Of a stretch of 64,000 nucleotides of DNA, positions 60,901 through 64,000 are shown one piece after another. The position numbers and the translations under genes are program-made. The stretch comes from Helicoverpa zea. Lineage: Eukaryota; Arthropoda; Insecta; Lepidoptera; Noctuidae. The notes beneath the pieces were generated by a model. It did no database searches. It worked only from the letters and a program-made list of their open reading frames with translations, and was not told where the DNA came from. The stretch spans positions 560,501-624,500 of the forward strand of contig NC_061465.1 in the NCBI RefSeq assembly GCF_022581195.2, written 5' to 3'. The first letter of the stretch is position 1. Every line of letters starts with the position of its first letter.

Positions 60901-62169
60901 CCACACCAGGAAGTCACACATTATAATTATGTAAATAAAACTCAAATATAGACATAATTTAATTTATCCCATGTGAAAATCTGCTCATGTATGTATGCTT
61001 ATGCATTGTATATGTATGTACATTAATGATTGATCTGCTGTGGATAGGTAACAGTCTCTCGGAAGACATATTGTAGATAGCAGCTGTCATTTGTAATTTA
61101 TTTTTTATTCATTCATTTAATTCAATTGGCACACTGACACACACCTGCACGCAACTTAGCTATAAGGCTAGCCATTTCCTCACCTTTCCAGCAGCATGGT
61201 GAAGCTCCTCGATTCTTGGTCTCCGCCAGCAGCCGCGTGAAGTGTTCCCCCGCCCTCATCAGCTGGTCTTCACTGAGGGTGCCAGAACACCAGTCCTCAC
61301 CGGACACGGTTAACCGCCAGTGTGACAATCAGTTTTACCAAGAAATAATTAGTTACTTGGGTTGCTGGGTATAGGAGGTCAGATAGGCAGTCACACGATA
61401 TGACACACTGCTACTCAACCACATTCGGTTGGACAACCGACTTAACTAATAGGCTAGGCATTTCCTTACCTATCCAGCAGCATGGTAAAGCCAACATAGG
61501 CCTGCTCGAAGGCGCCGCGATGCTTGGTCTCCGCCAGCAGCCGCGTGAAGTGTTCCCCCGCCCTCACCAGCTGGTCTTCACTGAGGGTGCCAACCTGCCC
61601 GTCCTCGCCGGACACGGTTAGACGGCCACATATGCCGCCCAGCAGCAGTGATACCTGGACAAACAATCTGTTAGCCTCACGGTAAACTTAAAGTACACCC
61701 AAAAATCAATTTAAAAAATATTCTGAACTTGTTTTTAAAGATAAATATGGCAGCAGGTATTTTTTGTAATAAGACTGCTGGTTTTTCAAACCAGACAAAA
61801 ATGTGTGACTGGTGAGTGTGTTGCGCCACTTTTCCCCAGCAAAATACATAGGTTTAAAAACAGCCTATGTGTTAATCCAGGGTATCACCTATATACATAC
61901 CAAATTTCAACCAAATCGGTACAGCCGTTTTTGCGTGAAAAAGTAGGTAACAAAGATCCATACATTCTCACAAACTTTTATATTTATAATATACCTAAGT
62001 AAGATAGTAGGATTAGTAGGATAGTATGAAGATCGGAAGTAGGAAGTATTTGTACTATACTTTTGGATATATATTTAAGACGGTATAGTGTACCTCTTTA
62101 ACAGATCTCCAAGCGCAGAGCAGCACCATCTGCGCCGTCACCTGTCGCCCGTCATCCAGCGTCACGTTA
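54708..62169 (-). CDS. THADA: THADA, 3' eleven exons (5' end outside the window)
   Basis: Exons, in gene order: 62094-62169, 61470-61654, 60671-60809, 59578-59814, 58895-59017, 57856-57975, 57310-57413, 56994-57221, 55861-56606, 55367-55590, 54708-54989. All junctions keep phase and give 820 codons plus stop, roughly the C-terminal half of a THADA protein (human about 1950). THADA and yeast Trm732 form a HEAT/ARM-repeat scaffold that directs the FTSJ1/Trm7 methyltransferase to ribose 32 of certain tRNAs; Drosophila Thada also affects SERCA and energy use. Family signatures seen: LCAWRSVKEV, HRGAFEQAYVGF, KLCATRRSAGLPFMIQ, RNSATLLLSALVSRVFGV, LYPSSLEGTETN and RRLAARALVPLIP. Leu/Ala-rich helical repeats run throughout. 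It is convergent with MTPAP. Confidence 0.95.
55367..55590 (-). CDS. THADA: THADA exon
   Basis: Acceptor ATCCAG; ELRATIWATTITLLEDDEPH, then Arg/Ala-rich GC-rich sequence, ending VVVVADDVTDE; donor GTATGG, phase 0. Confidence 0.92.
55861..56606 (-). CDS. THADA: THADA long exon
   Basis: Acceptor TTCCAG; LKTLPQETVTEISSCLHTLI, a Pro/Ala/Gly GC-rich patch, then typical helical repeat sequence (HTSYEVVLAVLDYLLILHKD, EIIDKLIDLIENEHEKL). Donor GTGAGT after 55861 is preferred over one two bases earlier, because only it keeps phase with the next exon. Confidence 0.93.
56994..57221 (-). CDS. THADA: THADA exon
   Basis: Acceptor ACATACAG; FSKHFNLMLEQLESCDSNTA, then the GC-rich GLPARGLRGLLRRLRAPCYV, ending LVWLVSLIDF; donor GTGAGA, phase 2. 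Confidence 0.92.
57310..57413 (-). CDS. THADA: THADA exon
   Basis: Acceptor CATTGCAG; LVSFVPHVQACARSRVLHTR then RLAARALVPLIPHQ; donor GTAAGT, phase 2. A frame-shifted reading of the same DNA looks open but lacks family residues. Confidence 0.92.
57856..57975 (-). CDS. THADA: THADA exon
   Basis: Acceptor GTGATAG; DALVRGGSEAHTLRPALYAV to LARLYPSSLEGTETNLK; donor GTAAAC, phase 0. Confidence 0.92.
58195..58390 (-). repeat. tRNA-derived SINE fragment in a THADA intron
   Basis: On the minus strand CTACCTCGCTGGTCTAG is followed by GAGCACGAGGTTCGATTCCC (box B), then AAGTCGGGCTGAAATCAC and TTTGTGGGTTTTTGAAAC. It belongs with the SINE fragment at 39890-40037. The 3' limit is uncertain. Confidence 0.65.
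58542..58725. mobile_element. 184-bp non-autonomous Helitron
   Basis: It starts TCTGTAATATAAAAATGAAT and ends GCCGCGGGCAAAAGCTAG, between a host A (58541) and T (58726), with no target duplication, as Helitrons insert. A GC-rich subterminal segment precedes CTAG. It is nearly identical to the copy at 60091-60274. It lies in a THADA intron. Confidence 0.8.
58895..59017 (-). CDS. THADA: THADA exon
   Basis: ERNSATLLLSALVSRVFGVS then MTGRIFFLRYPQLYDFML; donor GTAAAT, phase 0. Confidence 0.96.
59578..59814 (-). CDS. THADA: THADA exon
   Basis: Acceptor TACCAG; ALVSTEVQVQGNPLCFQECM and a GC-rich HALHALHVLRALLRHSALA repeat helix, ending FDANTWA; donor GTAAGT, phase 0. Confidence 0.95.
59850..60060. 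repeat. Dispersed lepidopteran repeat
   Basis: It starts CTAGCTTCCGCCCGCG and contains CCGGGATAAAAGCTATCCTA, AAAATCAGTTCAGTGATTTA and GTTACTTTCGCATTTATAAT, a sequence order common in moth and butterfly introns. No coding part; boundaries approximate. Confidence 0.65.
60091..60274. mobile_element. 184-bp non-autonomous Helitron (second copy)
   Basis: Same length and nearly the same sequence as 58542-58725, starting TCTATAATATAAAAATGAAT and ending CTAG, inserted between A (60090) and T (60275). Confidence 0.82.
60671..60809 (-). CDS. THADA: THADA exon with KLCATRRSAGLPF
   Basis: Acceptor GTCGCAG; LHGLPRRWLRELLRAVAG then DEDNKLCATRRSAGLPFMIQ, the most conserved THADA signature; donor GTTAGT, phase 0. 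Confidence 0.96.
61160..61325 (-). pseudogene. Degenerate duplicate of a THADA exon
   Basis: It matches the exon at 61470-61654 over LTVSGEDxxxxGTLSEDQL and GEHFTRLLAETK, with several substitutions. A deletion of about 22 nt removes most of FEQAYVG and shifts the frame, and the 5' acceptor part is absent. A donor-like GTGAGG remains. Inclusion would break the THADA frame, so it is a dead copy. A SINE fragment lies between it and the working exon. Confidence 0.88.
61326..61442 (+). repeat. SINE 3' fragment
   Basis: GGAGGTCAGATAGGCAGTCA, CTGCTACTCAACCACATTCG and GGTTGGACAACCGAC are diverged versions of the SINE body at 50073-50463. It separates the duplicated THADA exons. Confidence 0.65.
61470..61654 (-). 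CDS. THADA: THADA exon with the HRGAFEQAY motif
   Basis: VSLLLGGICGRLTVSGEDG through LLAETKHRGAFEQAYVGFT to MLLD; donor GTAAGG, phase 2. A degenerate duplicate lies just downstream at 61160-61325. Confidence 0.94.
61780..61995 (+). repeat. Dispersed repeat fragments in a THADA intron
   Basis: GTTGCGCCACTTTTCCCCAG resembles the LINE 3' end at 2589-2739. It is followed by CCAAATTTCAACCAAATCGG and GCCGTTTTTGCGTGAAAAAG, a common moth repeat. Diverged and non-coding. Confidence 0.55.
62094..62169 (-). CDS. THADA: THADA exon (most 5' in window)
   Basis: Acceptor TTGTTCAG; NVTLDDGRQVTAQMVLLCAW then RSVKE, donor GTACAC. It begins mid-codon, so an upstream exon lies beyond the window. Confidence 0.9.
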
Positions 62170-62344
62170 CTGAACAAAAACATATGTATATTAACATATA
62201 ATAACATACTGGTAACTATACATATTTAGTAATCTGTGCTGTTGGTGTCTTATTTAAACCATATTTTATAAGGAATATTCACTGTAGCATCAGATTTTTT
62301 TGTTAAGTCGCAATCATATTTTTTTTTGACATTCAGTAATGAAG

Positions 62345-62455
62345 AGTAGGCATCTACCCTGGTACCCCTGAGGTCAGATAAGCAGTCGCTTCATGTTGAT
62401 TACTGGTACTCAACTGCCTCTGGTTAGACTCAAAGCCGACCCCAACAAAGCAGGT
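62345..62455 (+). repeat. SINE 3' fragment
   Basis: GAGGTCAGATAAGCAGTCGC, CTGGTACTCAACTGCCTCTG and AAGCCGACCCCAACAAAG correspond to the 3' half of the SINE at 54304-54682. Confidence 0.7.
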
Positions 62456-63124
62456 AACCTATTTAATTACCATTACCATTTTAATGTTGAGTTTTCTTTT
62501 CACAAGATTTAAAAGGCTGACAAAGTAAATTTCGCACACAGCAGTGGCGAAGGGTGGTTTAATGAAATAGGGAAGCCGCAGCAAAAAAAAACTGGGGGGG
62601 GGAGTACTCAGGGATGGGGGGGGAGAGGTAATGGAGGTAATTTCTCAGTCCACCTTTTAGCACTGACTGAGAGACTGATAGTTTGAACATGTTTTCTCGA
62701 GGAATTCGGCAGATTATTAATATCTATAAAAATTTATTATTTTTAGTTAGGTATATTAACTAGGTACTAGAATCTGAGAAAACTTGGCACTAGAAACAAT
62801 ACATTTTAAGTATTTAATTTACAACGGCCTGTTAGCCATTGATATTTATCGTAGGTATTTATCCGTCAGGACGTTAGTAATTTTAATATAGACGTAATAT
62901 TGGTCGGTAATTCACCCGAGCGGCGTGCCCGAGTTTTATAACACGTTTTTATTCTCAAAACTTAACCTTGAAAAATAAGTTCCTTCCTAAAGTAAATAGT
63001 CTGTCGGAAAACAGTCTAATGCGATAAATGCTATCCTAGTTAAGTTTTAAAAGTAGGTACACTAAAAAGAAACCTGATGCCAACTGTCTACGTATCAAAA
63101 TAACTCAATTCAACGTAGGTATCT

Positions 63125-63259
63125 CTATTTTCACTAGGTACACAGTGTGTACCTAGTGAAAATAGAACAGTACTACAGTGGGTGTACTACACCCACTGTA
63201 GTACTACAGTGGGTGTACTACACCCACTGTAGTACTGTACTTGTACTGGCTCAGTACTA
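63125..63259. repeat. Cluster of perfect palindromes
   Basis: Three near-perfect inverted repeats lie side by side: 63125-63165 (19-bp arms CTATTTTCACTAGGTACAC, 3-nt loop), 63169-63205 (17-bp arms AGTACTACAGTGGGTGT, loop ACT) and 63200-63236 (the same palindrome again, sharing its first 6 bp). A shorter one, CTCAGTACTACTGAG, is near 63250. The two 37-bp palindromes are tandem with a 31-bp step. Confidence 0.92.
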
Positions 63260-63436
63260 CTGAGTACCAGGTCACACAGTGCGATCGCGGGAATTAGTAG
63301 GGAGTAATGATACTGCCAACTATTTAATCAAAATTATCAAAATTATATGCTTGGTGAATTCATAAAAATAAATGAATTCCCAACTAGGGTCATTAAATCG
63401 CGGAAAATCTTAACACCGCGATTCAGGATTTGCATA

Positions 63437-63648
63437 AAATCAAAATCAAAATCAAAATCAAAAGTCATTTATTCAAACTTGGCTGCAAAACAGCACTTTT
63501 CGAACGTCAAAAAAAAAATTTACAAAAGACAGCCCCCAAAACGCCCACCCTTCACCACTTCCTATGTGTTTTTGCTGGGAAGAAGAAGTGGCGCAACAAA
63601 CTCCCCAGCAACACATGTCTGTCTGTTCGGTTAGAAGAACCTTAAACA
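63437..63648 (-). repeat. LINE-like 3' end with GATTTT tail
   Basis: On the minus strand it ends TTTGAATAAATGAC followed by GATTTT repeats. The body matches 2589-2739. It supplies the uninterrupted version of the site into which the 227-bp TIR element inserted at 2742-2968. Confidence 0.75.
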
Positions 63649-64000
63649 TTGTTTGATATGTACATTTGTATACAATTTAATTTGTATATTACAAAAGAGG
63701 ACAATACAGTAAAAATAATGTATACACCACATGCTAGCTAGCACTCACCCTACATACCTTAACTAACTCAAGCATTGAATATGTTTGATGAACAGAAAAT
63801 TATAGCCTCCAAATATTTACACTTAATAGAATATCAGGGAGTGCCCACCTACATGTGCTATTCTTTTGTAAACTAGTAAATTAGACCGCTCAGCCAGAAC
63901 ATATGTAAAATAAAAAGAGTTTACAAATAAAAACAAAAAAACTAATAGATAGTCAGTAAGACGACCTGGCACCACAAGCAGCACCCGTTCACGAGCATAA

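Larger units (their letters stand above)
62170..64000 (-). other. THADA intron sequence to the window edge
   Basis: No further THADA exon was recognised. Besides the SINE and LINE fragments and the palindromes listed separately, it holds a G-rich tract at 62594-62623 (runs of 9, 3 and 8 G) that could form a quadruplex on the plus strand. Confidence 0.5.

Noticed and set aside
61122..61328. Alternative (mutually exclusive) THADA exon
   Set aside because: The 22-nt deletion shifts the frame and the acceptor part is missing, so it cannot replace the real exon.
1..64000. CRISPR arrays, operons, Shine-Dalgarno sites or prokaryotic genes
   Set aside because: No spaced direct repeats of CRISPR type. 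Genes are spliced and have poly(A) signals, so this is eukaryotic DNA and such features do not apply.

Overview
The window is animal nuclear DNA, almost certainly from a moth or butterfly (Lepidoptera), perhaps a noctuoid. The reasons are spliced genes with short GT-AG introns, AT-rich non-coding DNA, tRNA-derived SINEs of lepidopteran type, short Helitrons with TC...CTAG ends, RTE-type LINEs and hAT/TIR MITEs. The family-level placement is inference; no database search was possible.

Layout. Positions 1 to about 42.2 kb contain no protein gene I can support. This stretch is AT-rich with scattered CpG-rich patches and transposon remains: a decayed palindromic repeat (about 1-1800), a LINE 3' end split by a 227-bp TIR element (2589-3010), a longer relative of that element carrying the 3' end of a possible transposase (9182-10145), a perfect 94-bp-arm hairpin (29489-29705), and an hAT element with an 8-bp target duplication (35552-36698). 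Two minus-strand tRNA genes, Thr(CGU) and Phe(GAA), stand at 42.19-42.80 kb.

The right third is gene-dense. On the minus strand are a small two-exon gene of unknown function (43811-44721) and the single-exon mitochondrial ribosome recycling factor MRRF (45813-46571). Divergent from MRRF is the seven-exon mitochondrial poly(A) polymerase MTPAP (47534-53826, plus strand; 609 codons with every exon phase matching). Convergent to MTPAP is the 3' part of THADA, the partner of the tRNA 2'-O-methyltransferase (54708-62169, minus strand; 11 exons, about 820 codons, 5' end beyond the window).

MRRF and MTPAP both serve mitochondrial gene expression (ribosome recycling and mRNA 3' adenylation). They face away from each other across about 960 bp that now holds a 379-bp GC-rich MITE. 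MTPAP introns carry an hAT element, a SINE and a 5'-truncated RTE LINE, the last two with exact target-site duplications. THADA introns carry two near-identical 184-bp Helitrons, SINEs and a degenerate duplicate of one THADA exon. A second copy of the MTPAP-intron SINE sits immediately past the THADA stop codon, where its transcripts should be cleaved.

No clearly novel multi-gene system is visible. The most notable signals are structural: perfect or nested palindromes, one-end duplication of a TIR element, transposon insertions into gene-regulatory positions, and an apparent excess of full CRE palindromes in the gene-free half.
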